Assembly (NCBI RefSeq): GCF_038051925.1
Contig: NZ_CP150634.1
Span: 4,348,300 to 4,412,299, forward strand
Source of the DNA: Methylotuvimicrobium sp. KM2
GTDB taxonomy: Bacteria > Pseudomonadota > Gammaproteobacteria > Methylococcales > Methylomonadaceae
DNA length: 64,000 bases
Reading direction: 5' to 3'
Numbering within the stretch: the stretch's first letter is position 1; each line of letters begins with the position of its first letter. This document shows, in pieces, positions 26,591-36,886 of this stretch. The position numbers and the translations under genes are program-made. A model generated the notes under the pieces. The model saw only the letters and a program-made list of their open reading frames with translations. It was not told the origin of the DNA and made no database searches.

Positions 26591-26628
26591 GCAAACGAAT
26601 CACTTCGAAACTCCCCCCCGATCTTGAA

Positions 26629-27189
26629 GTGACTATCGCCCCGGAAGAATACGCAATAAGGGCATGGCTAGAAACCGTTGTCATCGGTCTCGACTTATGC
26701 CCTTTCGCCGCTAAACCGTTTCGCCAGGACGGTATTCGTTTCAGCATTTGCCGAAGCGCCGAGACCGCAAGGGGCCTTGAGCGTTTGATCGAAGAATGCC
26801 GGCATTTAGATACCGACTTGAGCATAAACACAACACTGCTGATTTACCCCCATTCGCTGCACGAATTCGACGATTATCTCGATTTTCTCTCCCTGGCCGA
26901 AACACTATTGTCGGAGCAAGGCTACGACGGTATTTATCAACTGGCCAGCTTTCATCCCGACTACTGCTTTGCCGACAGCGACAGTGACGATCCGGCCAAT
27001 TATACGAACCGCTCGCCCTACCCCATCCTGCATCTGCTTCGCGAAGACAGCATCGCCGAAGCCATCGAGCGCCACCCGGACCCGGAAAATATCCCCAGGC
27101 GCAATATCGCACTTGCCCGTAATCTCGGCAAATCACACCTGCACACACTCATTGCCTCATGCCGCCAGGCAGGTGCTCCGAGAGAATAA
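26629..27189 (+). CDS. DUF1415 family protein
   Basis: Protein of 186 residues, uncharacterised. Features match DUF1415: IRAWLETVVIGLDLCPFAAKPF near the start, LLIYPHSLHEFDDYLDFLSLAE, then YQLASFHPDYCFADSDSDDPANYTNRSPYPILHLLREDSI and the end RRNIALARNLGKSHL. The conserved Cys, His and Asp residues hint at a metal or redox site, but no reaction is established. The start codon is GTG. The next gene begins 2 bp after the stop, so the two are co-translated. Confidence 0.9.
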   Translation: MTIAPEEYAIRAWLETVVIGLDLCPFAAKPFRQDGIRFSICRSAETARGLERLIEECRHLDTDLSINTTLLIYPHSLHEFDDYLDFLSLAETLLSEQGYDGIYQLASFHPDYCFADSDSDDPANYTNRSPYPILHLLREDSIAEAIERHPDPENIPRRNIALARNLGKSHLHTLIASCRQAGAPRE

Positions 27190-27191
27190 AC

Positions 27192-28349
27192 ATGCGCAGC
27201 AGTATCCGGCACCATGTCGACCAATTGCTGATCGAACAAGGCCGATTTTCGCCGATCGCATGGCTGCTCGCCACCGGCTATCTGAGTTATTCAAACTACA
27301 TCGATTGGCGAGACGGCCTTATCGAAAACCTGGACAGTCGTTTTACGGCGCCGCGCGAACGTATCATCGAACAACTCGCCATTGCTACGAATTATGCTCG
27401 AACGCTAGGCTTGAGTGAAACGCGCGGCACCTATCTTTCAACCGAACAAAACGAACTCATCATCAGCCGCAACTCGCAAGACGACATCAATTTCAAAACG
27501 GATTTCGCGCCGCCGCAAGACCGCATGCAGATGGATTTGTTTTTCGACAGCGCGCCGATTTATGCCGAAAACGAGTTAATCGACGCGATCATTACTCGCA
27601 ACAAACGCAAAATCCCGGAACTGCTAGACACCTTATACGCCTTTGACCCCGAAAAGCACGAAGACTATGCGCTCTTGATCGTGCAGGAAAAAAAATTCCG
27701 GGCTCCCGGCTTATCGTTACCCAATAAACTTGATACCTTAGATAATACACTGATGCCGTTAGCGGTAAAGTTATTACGATCCGAGGCCATTCGTTTTCTG
27801 ACGCCGCTTTGGCAAAGCTTGTCCGCCGAATTAACCGACTGCCCCTTCGATCCCGAACTACCTAAGCTGCATGTCAGCTATTCAGGCATGAAAGCGTTTC
27901 TATGGCATGACGTTACCAAAGCAATCGAACAAGAGCCTGACTATTTTAAACAACCAATTTTGCTATTTCGCTATGCCGAGGCTAGCTTCAAGCAGGACCG
28001 AGAACTGTCCGGTCTCGAGCATTGGTTTTTATTATTCCTATTGCATACCGAAATTGCCGAACAACTGATAAAACAGACCGGACATCATTTGCTTTCCGAC
28101 GACTGGCAACGATTTCAGAAGCTTGACCTCGAGCTGCCGACACAGTTTTTCCCGGCCTGGATACTATTGATCAAGCCGGCTCTGGCCAAACAAGACCTTA
28201 TTTTAAACGGCGAAGCGGAAGGTTTTCTCGCATTCAACCTAGCCAAGCAATTAAGCGCCGAACCGCTTGAGTCGACATCGATCGCTTTAAGAGCGGACCT
28301 AAAAAAACTTAATCCGGATTTGTTCCGGCATTTTCTTGATTCCCGCTAA
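27192..28349 (+). CDS. Conserved-looking hypothetical protein downstream of DUF1415
   Basis: The 385-residue soluble protein is not recognised. It starts MRSSIRHHVDQLLIEQGRFSPIAWLLATGYLSYSNYIDWRDG, a helix-rich opening with no signal peptide. Further segments include LDTLYAFDPEKHEDYALLIVQEKKF and SYSGMKAFLWHDVTKAIEQEPDYFKQPILLFRYAEASFK. The protein appears mostly alpha-helical, and no catalytic motif is evident. The ATG at 27192 is taken because it lies just past the DUF1415 stop and has GAGAG upstream; the frame itself is open 11 codons earlier. Codon use matches its neighbours. Operon position with DUF1415, followed by hemF, is the only clue to function. Confidence 0.85.
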   Translation: MRSSIRHHVDQLLIEQGRFSPIAWLLATGYLSYSNYIDWRDGLIENLDSRFTAPRERIIEQLAIATNYARTLGLSETRGTYLSTEQNELIISRNSQDDINFKTDFAPPQDRMQMDLFFDSAPIYAENELIDAIITRNKRKIPELLDTLYAFDPEKHEDYALLIVQEKKFRAPGLSLPNKLDTLDNTLMPLAVKLLRSEAIRFLTPLWQSLSAELTDCPFDPELPKLHVSYSGMKAFLWHDVTKAIEQEPDYFKQPILLFRYAEASFKQDRELSGLEHWFLLFLLHTEIAEQLIKQTGHHLLSDDWQRFQKLDLELPTQFFPAWILLIKPALAKQDLILNGEAEGFLAFNLAKQLSAEPLESTSIALRADLKKLNPDLFRHFLDSR

Positions 28350-28434
28350 AAAGTGAGCACGCAAAAAACTTGGCGTAACCTTACAAAAACTGATAGATTT
28401 TAACGCCCGCTTCCTCTTGATACTCTAATAAACA

Positions 28435-29355
28435 ATGAATAACAAAGACATCGACAACGTCAAAAACTTTCTACTGGATTTACAAAATCGGATCTGCGCC
28501 GCGCTGGAAAGCCAGGAACCGAACGCAAGATTTATCGAAGACGACTGGCAAAGACCTGAAGGCGGAGGCGGCAAGACCCGAGTATTAAGCAACGGCCACG
28601 TCATCGAACAAGGCGGCGTCAATTTTTCTCACGTCTTCGGTAACCAACTACCTGCGTCAGCGACAGCCGCGAGGCCGGAGTTGACAGGCCGCCGATTTCA
28701 AGCGATGGGCGTTTCATTAGTCATTCATCCGCGTAACCCCTATGTTCCGACTTCACATGCCAATGTGCGCTTTTTTGTCGCGGAAAAACCCGGCGAAGAG
28801 CCGATTTGGTGGTTCGGCGGCGGATTCGATTTAACGCCTTTTTATCCGTTTTATGAAGACGTGCAGCATTGGCATCAAACCGCACGCCTAGCCTGCGAGC
28901 CTTTCGGCAAAGAGGTTTATCCTCGCTATAAGAAATGGTGCGACGAGTATTTTTATTTGAAACACCGCGGCGAAACACGCGGTGCGGGTGGGTTGTTCTT
29001 CGACGATCTGAATGAATGGGGCTTCGGGCAATGCTTTGCATTCATGCAAAGCATCGGTAATCACTATATCGATGCCTACGTACCGATTATCGAAAAACGC
29101 AAGAACATGCCTTACGGCGATCGAGAACGCGAGTTTCAACTCTATCGTCGCGGACGTTACGTCGAATTCAATCTGGTTTACGATCGCGGCACACTCTTCG
29201 GCTTACAATCGGGCGGACGCACCGAATCGATTTTAATGTCGATGCCGCCGGTTGCGAACTGGCGCTATAATTGGCACCCGGAACCAGGCTCGCCCGAAGC
29301 CGAATTGTACGAGCGCTATTTAACGCCGCAAGATTGGCTGGGCCAAGACCAATAA
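28435..29355 (+). CDS. hemF: Aerobic coproporphyrinogen III oxidase
   Basis: Oxygen-dependent decarboxylation of coproporphyrinogen III to protoporphyrinogen IX in heme synthesis. The 306-residue protein has the classic HemF blocks: RPEGGGGKTRVLSNGHVIEQGGVNFSHVFG, HPRNPYVPTSHANVRFF, WWFGGGFDLTPFYPF, HRGETRGAGGLFFDDLNEWGF, and RGRYVEFNLVYDRGTLFGLQSGGRTESILMSMPP. All are intact. It sits after the DUF1415 cluster with an 85-bp gap. The hemL gene at 53840 is the other heme gene in the window. Confidence 0.98.
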   Translation: MNNKDIDNVKNFLLDLQNRICAALESQEPNARFIEDDWQRPEGGGGKTRVLSNGHVIEQGGVNFSHVFGNQLPASATAARPELTGRRFQAMGVSLVIHPRNPYVPTSHANVRFFVAEKPGEEPIWWFGGGFDLTPFYPFYEDVQHWHQTARLACEPFGKEVYPRYKKWCDEYFYLKHRGETRGAGGLFFDDLNEWGFGQCFAFMQSIGNHYIDAYVPIIEKRKNMPYGDREREFQLYRRGRYVEFNLVYDRGTLFGLQSGGRTESILMSMPPVANWRYNWHPEPGSPEAELYERYLTPQDWLGQDQ

Positions 29356-29410
29356 ACTTACTCCCTTTTGATTGAAAAAACCGTCTAAGAATAAAAGGTA
29401 TGGGATGCGT

Positions 29411-30388
29411 CTATTGAGGATCGCATCCAAACGCACTCCAAGCACTTACATTCTGCGGAACGATGAAAGCATCTTCATGATCGTTGTTAACAGGAAAAGA
29501 CCGATAAGATTCGACTATATAACCCCGTTCGCATAATTGCCGCAAAACACCTTCTTGCCCGGCTAAATGCAACACGCCGACTAAAATCAACTCGCGCTCG
29601 GGTGTTCTTAGCATCGCCTCAATCTTAGGCACCCAAGCATTATTGCGACTCACCAGCAGATCTCGATATAGGCGAGGGTAATCGCTACGCATCGCCGCGA
29701 TGCCTAACTCATCCAAAATATCAAGATCGCCTGAACGCCATGCAGACTTGAGCTCCCCCAGCAACGCGGGGAGTTCTTGAATTTCTCTTAACGTGGACAA
29801 AATGAGTTCGTTCCCCTGCCCCAGTCCCATCTGCTCCAGTGCGGATATTTGCGTCTCCAACGATTCTAACGCCCCAACGGGCTTATTATCAGACTTGGCT
29901 TTCGCGCTAAAAAAATGATCCACGCCGGCTTCGGCTAAACCAAGACGATGTAATTCAAACATCATCAGACTAATCGCGACCAAAGGCGGCTTCAAGTTCT
30001 GTAAAGACTCAATCGGTATGCCCGCATGTTTACAAAAACGCTGCAATTCGGCATAGGTCTCGGCGTTAAGCTCATCACGCAATGTCGTACCGTCGACATA
30101 TTGTAAACGCCGCATCATAGCTATTTGCGCTTCCTGCCCGGAAAAGTCGGCTAAATCGACTTCCAACACTAATTTGTCGGCTTTTCGATAAACCCGATCA
30201 AACGCTTCGGGTAACGGATAATCCGAAGTACTCAGCAAATGAATAGTACCGCCGATAAACAATTCGGCATCATCTTTACTAACCCGCCATAGCGAGGTTT
30301 CAGAATAAACCGGCCCCGCAATTAAAAGCGCGAACCCTAAAAAATAGCAAACGACTTTGTCATGCGCGGCAGATTTGAACGTCTTCAT
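29411..30388 (-). CDS. TraB/GumN family protein
   Basis: Secreted or periplasmic protein of 325 residues with a signal peptide (FLGFALLIAGPVYS). The TraB/GumN domain (PF01963 type) is marked by SLWRVSKDDAELFIGGTIHLLSTSDYPLPEAFDRVYRKADKLVLEVDL at the front. The GTIH motif and the C-terminal LILVGVLHLAGQEGVLRQL carry the paired His residues; Glu/His residues of this fold are proposed metal ligands of a putative protease. Biological function in free-living bacteria is unknown. It is convergent with hemF and not linked to a pathway here. Confidence 0.9.
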   Translation of the reverse strand: MKTFKSAAHDKVVCYFLGFALLIAGPVYSETSLWRVSKDDAELFIGGTIHLLSTSDYPLPEAFDRVYRKADKLVLEVDLADFSGQEAQIAMMRRLQYVDGTTLRDELNAETYAELQRFCKHAGIPIESLQNLKPPLVAISLMMFELHRLGLAEAGVDHFFSAKAKSDNKPVGALESLETQISALEQMGLGQGNELILSTLREIQELPALLGELKSAWRSGDLDILDELGIAAMRSDYPRLYRDLLVSRNNAWVPKIEAMLRTPERELILVGVLHLAGQEGVLRQLCERGYIVESYRSFPVNNDHEDAFIVPQNVSAWSAFGCDPQ

Positions 30389-30469
30389 AATGATGAAAGA
30401 TGGAACGTTTGTGTTGCTCGGGCTCTAGCAACGCATTCGGTTCTCGTAAAAATATTGAGTAATTGCGGC

Positions 30470-30952
30470 TTAGTGATCTACGCCGCCAACTCCATGAATA
30501 TGGCCGTGAGCCAATTCATCCTCTGTCGCAGCCCTGATATCGGTGACTTCAACATCGAAATTCAGCGACTCTCCAGCTAGAGGATGATTACCGTCAATCG
30601 TCACTTCGTCGCCTTCGACCTTAATAACGGTGACAATACCGGGACCGGAACTGACATCGGCATGAAACTGCATACCGACTTCCACGTTATCAACACCTTC
30701 AAACATCTTGCGCGGGATAACCTGAACCATCTCTTGAAAATATTCGCCATATCCGTCTTCCGGAGCGATGGCAACTTGGAATTTGTCTCCGACCGATTTA
30801 CCCTGTAAAGCTTTTTCTAAACCGGGAATGATATTGCCGCTGCCGTGAAGATAAACTAACGCATCACTGCCTATCGAGCTATCGAGTTGCTCGCCTGCCG
30901 AGTTAGTTAATGTGTAATGGATCGAAACCGCCATATTGTCAGCAACTTGCAT
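30470..30952 (-). CDS. slyD: FKBP-type peptidyl-prolyl isomerase, SlyD-like
   Basis: Cytoplasmic prolyl isomerase/chaperone of 160 residues. The FKBP domain (VADNMAVSIHYTLTNSAGEQLDSS, PGLEKALQGKSVGDKF, APEDGYGEY) is interrupted by the IF chaperone insert (VIPRKMFEGVDNVEVGMQFHAD to DGNHPLAGESLNFDVEV). The C-terminal metal-binding tail is short (HGHIHGVGGVDH) compared with the long Cys/His tail of E. coli SlyD. A few histidines remain, so nickel delivery may be reduced. Confidence 0.93.
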   Translation of the reverse strand: MQVADNMAVSIHYTLTNSAGEQLDSSIGSDALVYLHGSGNIIPGLEKALQGKSVGDKFQVAIAPEDGYGEYFQEMVQVIPRKMFEGVDNVEVGMQFHADVSSGPGIVTVIKVEGDEVTIDGNHPLAGESLNFDVEVTDIRAATEDELAHGHIHGVGGVDH

Positions 30953-31052
30953 AAATAAACCTTTAATTGATTAATGAAGGGCTGTTTATGATATAAAATT
31001 GACGCACGTTTGTGTGAAAATCTTCAAAATTTATTTCAATACTATAGTAATC

Positions 31053-31550
31053 ATGAGCCGCTGGAGACCACCTCAACCTAAATCATCTCCCTACATCACC
31101 CGTCATGGCTATCAAGCCTTGGAACAAGAGCTCAAACAGATATGGGAAAAACGTAAAGAGGTAACTGAAGCGCTTGCCGCCGCAGCCGCAGAGGGCGACC
31201 GTTCGGAAAACGCCGAATATATCTATCGAAAAAAAGAACTGCGCGGTCTCGACAGACGTATTCATTACTTGCAAAAACGCTTGCCGATACTAAAAGTGGT
31301 CGATCAAACACCGAACGATGAAGATCGCATCTATTTCGGTGCTTGGGTAACAGTGGAAAACGCCGAAGGAAAGGAAGTCAAATACCGAATCGTAGGCGCA
31401 GACGAACTCGATCCGGCTAAACAGCATATCAGCTTGGATTCGCCACTCGCCAAGGCTTTATTGAAAAAGACTTTTGACGATGTGGTCGTCATTAACATTG
31501 CTAATCAAGTCATACAGTATACGGTGCTGGACATTGCCTATGAAGTATGA
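31053..31550 (+). CDS. greB: Transcription elongation factor GreB
   Basis: Rescues backtracked RNA polymerase by stimulating transcript cleavage. The product is about 165 residues: MSRWRPPQPKSSPYITRHGYQALEQELKQIW starts the coiled-coil N-domain. The tip has the acidic residues in AAAEGDRSENAEYIYRKKELR, where Asp and Glu coordinate the catalytic magnesium, and an FKBP-like C-domain follows (IYFGAWVTVENAEGKEV). The LDRRIHYLQKRL and basic features favour GreB over GreA. The ATG at 31053 is chosen because homologous sequence begins there; 18 codons of open frame lie upstream. Confidence 0.95.
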   Translation: MSRWRPPQPKSSPYITRHGYQALEQELKQIWEKRKEVTEALAAAAAEGDRSENAEYIYRKKELRGLDRRIHYLQKRLPILKVVDQTPNDEDRIYFGAWVTVENAEGKEVKYRIVGADELDPAKQHISLDSPLAKALLKKTFDDVVVINIANQVIQYTVLDIAYEV

Positions 31551-31559
31551 CTCGGAAAA

Positions 31560-32768
31560 CTATTGAATCACGCCGCGCGTATCGATCAAAATTTTCTCTT
31601 TGAGGTCGGCCGCCTTCAACGATTTAAACGGCTTATGATCGACTAACAGCAACACGATATCGGACCGCTTGATAACTTCTTGATAAGGCAAAAGCGTAAA
31701 GTCCTTGTATTCCGTTAAGTTGGGTTCGGCGACCAGTACCTCGCCAATGGCTTGCTTTCGTATTTCCTTGACGATATCCAAAGCCGGCGACTCCCTCAAA
31801 TCGTCGACATCGGCTTTAAAAGCCAAACCCAAACAGCCGATAACAGGATTTTTGAATTTATCGGCACTGACTTTGACTTTATCGATGACCCAATGCGGTT
31901 TGGCATCGTTGACTTCACGAGCGGTTCTAATGAGTCTGGCTTGATCCGGCGACCTCGCCACAATAAACCAAGGATCCACGGCAATACAATGCCCGCCGAC
32001 GCCAGGGCCTGGTTGCAATATATTAACTCGCGGATGACGATTCGCCAATTTGATCAATTCCCAAACGTTGATATTTTCTTGATCGCAAATCAGCGACAGT
32101 TCGTTAGCGAAAGCGATATTGACATCCCTGAATGAATTTTCGCTCAGCTTGCTGAGCTCAGCGGTTTTGGCATCTGTTGCCAAAATCTCTCCGCGCACAA
32201 AGGCTCGATAAAATTCGACAACTTTTTCGGTCGAAATTTCGTTAATACCGCCAACGATGCGGTCATTTTCCACTAACTCCGTCAATATCCTTCCCGGCAA
32301 CACGCGCTCCGGACAATGCGCGACATAAACGTCCCTTCCGACGTCATGACCTTCCTCGCTTAAGATTTTTGCGACGATATCGTCGGTAGTGCCGACCGGA
32401 CTGGTCGATTCCAAGATAACAATGTTCCCCGGTTTTACGAAAGGAGCGATAACTCGCGTAGCGGCTTCAACATAGGACAGATCAGGTATATGGTCGTCTT
32501 TGAAAGGCGTCGGTACCGCCAGAATAAACACATCGGCTTCTTGCGGCTGCAAGCCGGCTTTCAGGTTTCCTGATTGCACGGCCGATTTGACCAAAATATC
32601 GAGATCGGGTTCGACGATATGAATCTTGCCTTGGTTAATGGTATTGACGACACGCTCGGAAGTATCGACTCCAAAGACCTCAAAGCCCTTGGTTCCTAAT
32701 AAAGACGCGGTAGGCAATCCGATGTAACCCAGCCCAATGACGCAAACTTTTGTTGCCGATGGTTGCAT
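31560..32768 (-). CDS. wecC: UDP-N-acetyl-D-mannosaminuronate dehydrogenase
   Basis: NAD-dependent oxidation of UDP-ManNAc to UDP-ManNAcA for enterobacterial-common-antigen-like or capsular polysaccharide. The 402-residue protein has the Rossmann start KVCVIGLGYIGLPTASLLG, VPTPFKDDHIPDLSYVE, ESTSPVGTTDDI, the catalytic cysteine in GPGVGGHCIAVDPWF, and the C-terminal GCLGLAFKADVDDLRESPALDIV. The LxYVExA and GGHCIAVDPWF wording favours WecC over UDP-glucose dehydrogenase. No other polysaccharide gene is nearby; its partners must be elsewhere. Confidence 0.92.
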   Translation of the reverse strand: MQPSATKVCVIGLGYIGLPTASLLGTKGFEVFGVDTSERVVNTINQGKIHIVEPDLDILVKSAVQSGNLKAGLQPQEADVFILAVPTPFKDDHIPDLSYVEAATRVIAPFVKPGNIVILESTSPVGTTDDIVAKILSEEGHDVGRDVYVAHCPERVLPGRILTELVENDRIVGGINEISTEKVVEFYRAFVRGEILATDAKTAELSKLSENSFRDVNIAFANELSLICDQENINVWELIKLANRHPRVNILQPGPGVGGHCIAVDPWFIVARSPDQARLIRTAREVNDAKPHWVIDKVKVSADKFKNPVIGCLGLAFKADVDDLRESPALDIVKEIRKQAIGEVLVAEPNLTEYKDFTLLPYQEVIKRSDIVLLLVDHKPFKSLKAADLKEKILIDTRGVIQ

Positions 32769-32995
32769 AATTTTTCCTTATAGACCCTTTAACAATTGAT
32801 GTTGATTGGCCTCACCTTTAAGTGAGAAGTCATTTTGGACATTTAACTACCTCATAAAGCGCTTAATTTTTCTTCATCGTCATTTTATATCAAAATTTCA
32901 CTAATTAATCTCCGTCAGGCACAGCATTTAAATTTTTTTCAAAGCGCCAACGCTTGCGTTTTATTGGCGATGGTATTCTATGACCAAATTTAAGG

Positions 32996-33034
32996 CAAAA
33001 AAAAGCCCGTGTTGAATGATCAACACGGGCTTTT
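32996..33034 (-). terminator. rRNA operon terminator
   Basis: A perfect 15-bp stem AAAAGCCCGTGTTGA / TCAACACGGGCTTTT (33001-33015 with 33020-33034) has loop ATGA. Read on the minus strand, it follows 5S and is followed by a run of T's. Confidence 0.95.
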
Positions 33035-33043
33035 GGGATAAGC

Positions 33044-33161
33044 GCCTGGCAATTCCCTACTTTCACATGGCAAAGTGCCACACTATCATCGGCGCTAAGC
33101 GGTTTCACTTCCGAGTTCGGGATGGGATCGGGTGGGACACGCTCGCTATGGTCACCAGGCA
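33044..33161 (-). rRNA. rrf: 5S ribosomal RNA
   Basis: Minus strand begins TGCCTGGTGACCATAGCG and ends with the complementary GCCAGGCG; it contains the conserved loop sequence ACCCGATCCCATCCCGAACTC. Length is about 118 nt. It is the last gene of the rRNA operon, just before the terminator. Confidence 0.96.
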
Positions 33162-33447
33162 AACCGGTTACAGCAGGTTCAAGGTTTCAGCGGCCAGGTT
33201 AAAGGCTATTTTCTTTAACCCTAATCCGGCTTAGCTATCGAGCCTACTCAAAACTCTTTACTTCAGGTGTTTTCGGTCTTATCGGGTTTTCAGCTCTGGT
33301 AGCCCAGCCTTCGGCCTTGCTTCTGTCACCTTTACCCTTGTTTCTTTCACCTGTTTTTTTGGAAATCTGTACACGCTTTTCGTTCTCTCGCTTTAGCGAT
33401 TGTCGGCTGTTGGATAACACCGTCGGTGCAAACCGATTGGGTGTTAT
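33162..33447 (-). other. 23S-5S spacer
   Basis: No gene. The 23S-proximal part (CCGATTGGG and TTATATGGTCAAG, about 33433-33455) can pair with the sequence before 23S at 36887-36907 to form the 23S processing stalk. Confidence 0.75.
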
Positions 33448-33582
33448 ATGGTCAAGCCTCACGGGCAATTAGTATCAGTTAGCTTCATACATTACTGCAC
33501 TTCCACACCTGACCTATCAACCTGATCGTCTCTCAGGGCCCTTCAGGGGACTCACGGTCCCAGTGAGATCTCATCTTGGGAG

Positions 33583-33618
<36 letters not shown>

Positions 33619-33735
33619 TCCGATCATAGCTACCCGGCAATGCCACTGGCGTGACAACCGGAACACCAGAGGATCGTCCACTCCGGTCCTCTCGTACTAG
33701 GAGCAGCTTCCCTCAAATCTCAAACGCCCACGGCA

Positions 33736-33790
<55 letters not shown>

Positions 33791-33829
33791 ATGGCGAACA
33801 GCCATACCCTTAGGACCTGCTTCAGCCCT

Positions 33830-33862
<33 letters not shown>

Positions 33863-33891
33863 ACCGCCGTCGATATGAACTCTTGGGCGGT

Positions 33892-33947
<56 letters not shown>

Positions 33948-34068
33948 AGAACCACCGGATCACTAAGACCTACTTTCGTACCTGCTCGACTTGTCCGTCT
34001 CGCAGTCAAGCGTGCTTTTGCCTTTACACTCATCGCATGATTTCCGACCATGCTGAGCACACCTTCGT

Positions 34069-34111
<43 letters not shown>

Positions 34112-34373
34112 ACCCACCAGACACTGTCCCCAATCCGGATTACGGACCTAGGTTAGAACTTCAAACATACCAGGGTGGTATTTCAAGGTCGGCTCCACAC
34201 CAACTGGCGTTGATGCTTCACAGCCTCCCACCTATCCTACACAAATAGGTTCAAAGTCCAGTGTCAAGCTATAGTAAAGGTTCACGGGGTCTTTCCGTCT
34301 AGCCGCGGGTACACTGCATCTTCACAGCGATTTCAATTTCACTGAGTCTCGGGTGGAGACAGTGTGGCCATCG

Positions 34374-34744
<371 letters not shown>

Positions 34745-34784
34745 GGTTCTAAATAATCTAGGTGAGGGGTAACCCCATCAATTA

Positions 34785-34819
<35 letters not shown>

Positions 34820-35525
34820 GTCCTCTTTCGAGTTTGCAGAGTGCTATGTTTTTGCTAAACAGTCGCAGCCACCAGTTTAATGCTACCCTCTTCAGCTCCA
34901 TCCGCAAGGGACTTCACCTAACAAGGGCGTACCTTCTCCCGAAGTTACGGTACCATTTTGCCTAGTTCCTTCACCCGAGTTCTCTCAAGCGCCTTAGAAT
35001 TCTCATCCCACCCACCTGTGTCGGTTTAGGGTACGGCCGCAGATAACCTGATGCTTAGAGGTTTTTCTTGGAAGCAGGGCATCAATCACTTCGTCTCCCT
35101 ATAGGGAAACTCGTCGTTACGTCTCAGGATTGATCCTCCGGATTTGCCTAAAGGATCTCCCTACGCGCTTAAACTGTCACTTCCAACCGACAGCTGACCT
35201 AGCCTTCTCCGTCACCCCATCGCAGTTACCTCCGGTACAGGAATATTAACCTGTTTTCCATCGACTACGCCTTTCGGCCTCGCCTTAGGTGCCGACTAAC
35301 CCTGCGTCGATTAGCGTTGCGCAGGAAACCTTGGGTTTTCGGCGTGGGGGTTTTTCACCCCCATTATCGTTACTCATGTCAGCATTCGCACTTCTGATAC
35401 CTCCAGCCGACTTCTCAATCGACCTTCGCAGGCGTACAGAACGCTCCTCTACCACCTTACTTACGTAAGATCCGTAGCTTCGGTACTATGCTTAGCCCCG
35501 GTGAATCTTCCGCGCAAGCCGACTC

Positions 35526-35590
<65 letters not shown>

Positions 35591-36081
35591 GGCCTTCTCA
35601 CATCGTTTCCCACTGAGCATAGATTTGGGGACCTTAGCTGACGGTCTGGGCTGTTTCCCTTTTCACGACGGACCTTATCACCCGCCGTGTGTCTCCCGTG
35701 CTCGCACTTGTTGGTATTCGGAGTTTGCATCGGGTTGGTAAGTCGAGATGACCCCCTAGCCGAAACAGTGCTCTACCCCCAACAGTGATACACGAGGCGC
35801 TACCTAAATAGCTTTCGAGGAGAACCAGCTATCTCCGGGCTTGATTAGCCTTTCACTCCGATCCACAACTCATCCGAATCCTTTTCAACGGATCCCGGTT
35901 CGGTCCTCCAGTTGGTATTACCCAACCTTCAACCTGGTCATGGATAGATCGCCCGGTTTCGGGTCTAATCCCAGCGACTATGACGCCCTATTCAGACTCG
36001 CTTTCGCTACGCCTCCCCTATCCGGTTAAGCTTGCCACTGAGATTAAGTCGCTGACCCATTATACAAAAGGTACGCAGTCA

Positions 36082-36181
36082 CCCAGCACCTAAATTGCTC
36101 TATGTACTAAGTCCACAATGTTGATTAAAACGTTGTGATTATACCTGCCTGATTGCCCCTAATTGGAATTTAGGTGCTGGG
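36082..36181. repeat. R1-type element in 23S helix 25, unit A (100 bp)
   Basis: Ends CCCAGCACCTAAATT and AATTTAGGTGCTGGG are perfect inverted repeats; the interior is unlike the 64-bp R1 consensus. Confidence 0.88.
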
Positions 36182-36263
36182 CAGGCCCCTTAGTTGTTTT
36201 ATTTTGGCTTTCCCAAAATATTGACATTGTTCGATGGCCTTTTTGTCAATTTTGCGGGGTTTA

Positions 36264-36364
36264 CCCAGAACCTAAATTCTTCAACTTAGCTACTGAATTC
36301 AATTTCCCATCAAAATTCTTTCTATTCCGCCACTCTCAACGCCTAAAACAATTTAGGTGCTGGG
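36264..36364. repeat. R1-type element in 23S helix 25, unit B (101 bp)
   Basis: Ends CCCAGAACCTAAATT and AATTTAGGTGCTGGG differ by one base from perfect inversion; the interior is unlike unit A. Confidence 0.85.
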
Positions 36365-36886
36365 CTCCTACTGCTTGTACGCATACGGTTTCAGGTTCTA
36401 TTTCACTCCGATCTCCTCGGTTCTTTTCGCCTTTCCCTCACGGTACTGGTTCACTATCGGTCGATAAGGAGTATTTAGCCTTGGAGGATGGTCCCCCCAT
36501 ATTCAGACAAGGTTTCACGTGCCCCGTCCTACTCGTTTTCACACCCAGCAAATTTTCGTATACGCGGCTATCACGCTGTATCGCCAGACTTTCCAGACTG
36601 TTCTACTAATTTGCTCAATGCTTAAGGGCTGCTCCCCGTTCGCTCGCCGCTACTAAGGGAATCTCGGTTGATTTCTTTTCCTCCGGGTACTTAGATGTTT
36701 CAGTTCCCCGGGTTCGCTTCCTACACCTATGTATTCAATGCAGGATGACCAGGTTATCCTGGCCGGGTTGCCCCATTCGGAAATCCGCGGATCAAAGTTA
36801 GTTTGCAAACTCCCCGCGGCTTATCGCATGCTACTACGTCCTTCGTCGCCTCTTATCGCCTAGGCATCCACCGTATGCGCTTATTC

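Larger units (their letters stand above)
36082..36364. mobile_element. Helix-25 intervening sequence made of two R1-type elements
   Basis: A 283-bp insert in 23S between tacgcagtca and ctcctactgc (plus strand), the position of helix 25, a known site of bacterial intervening sequences. Its outermost bases are CCCAGCACCTAAATT and AATTTAGGTGCTGGG, the exact R1 ends. Inside are two R1-like units, 36082-36181 and 36264-36364, separated by an 82-bp spacer. Confidence 0.92.

Noticed and set aside
36163..36609. 148-residue open frame across the helix-25 insert and 23S
   Set aside because: Composed of rRNA and R1 sequence on the antisense strand, no protein features.
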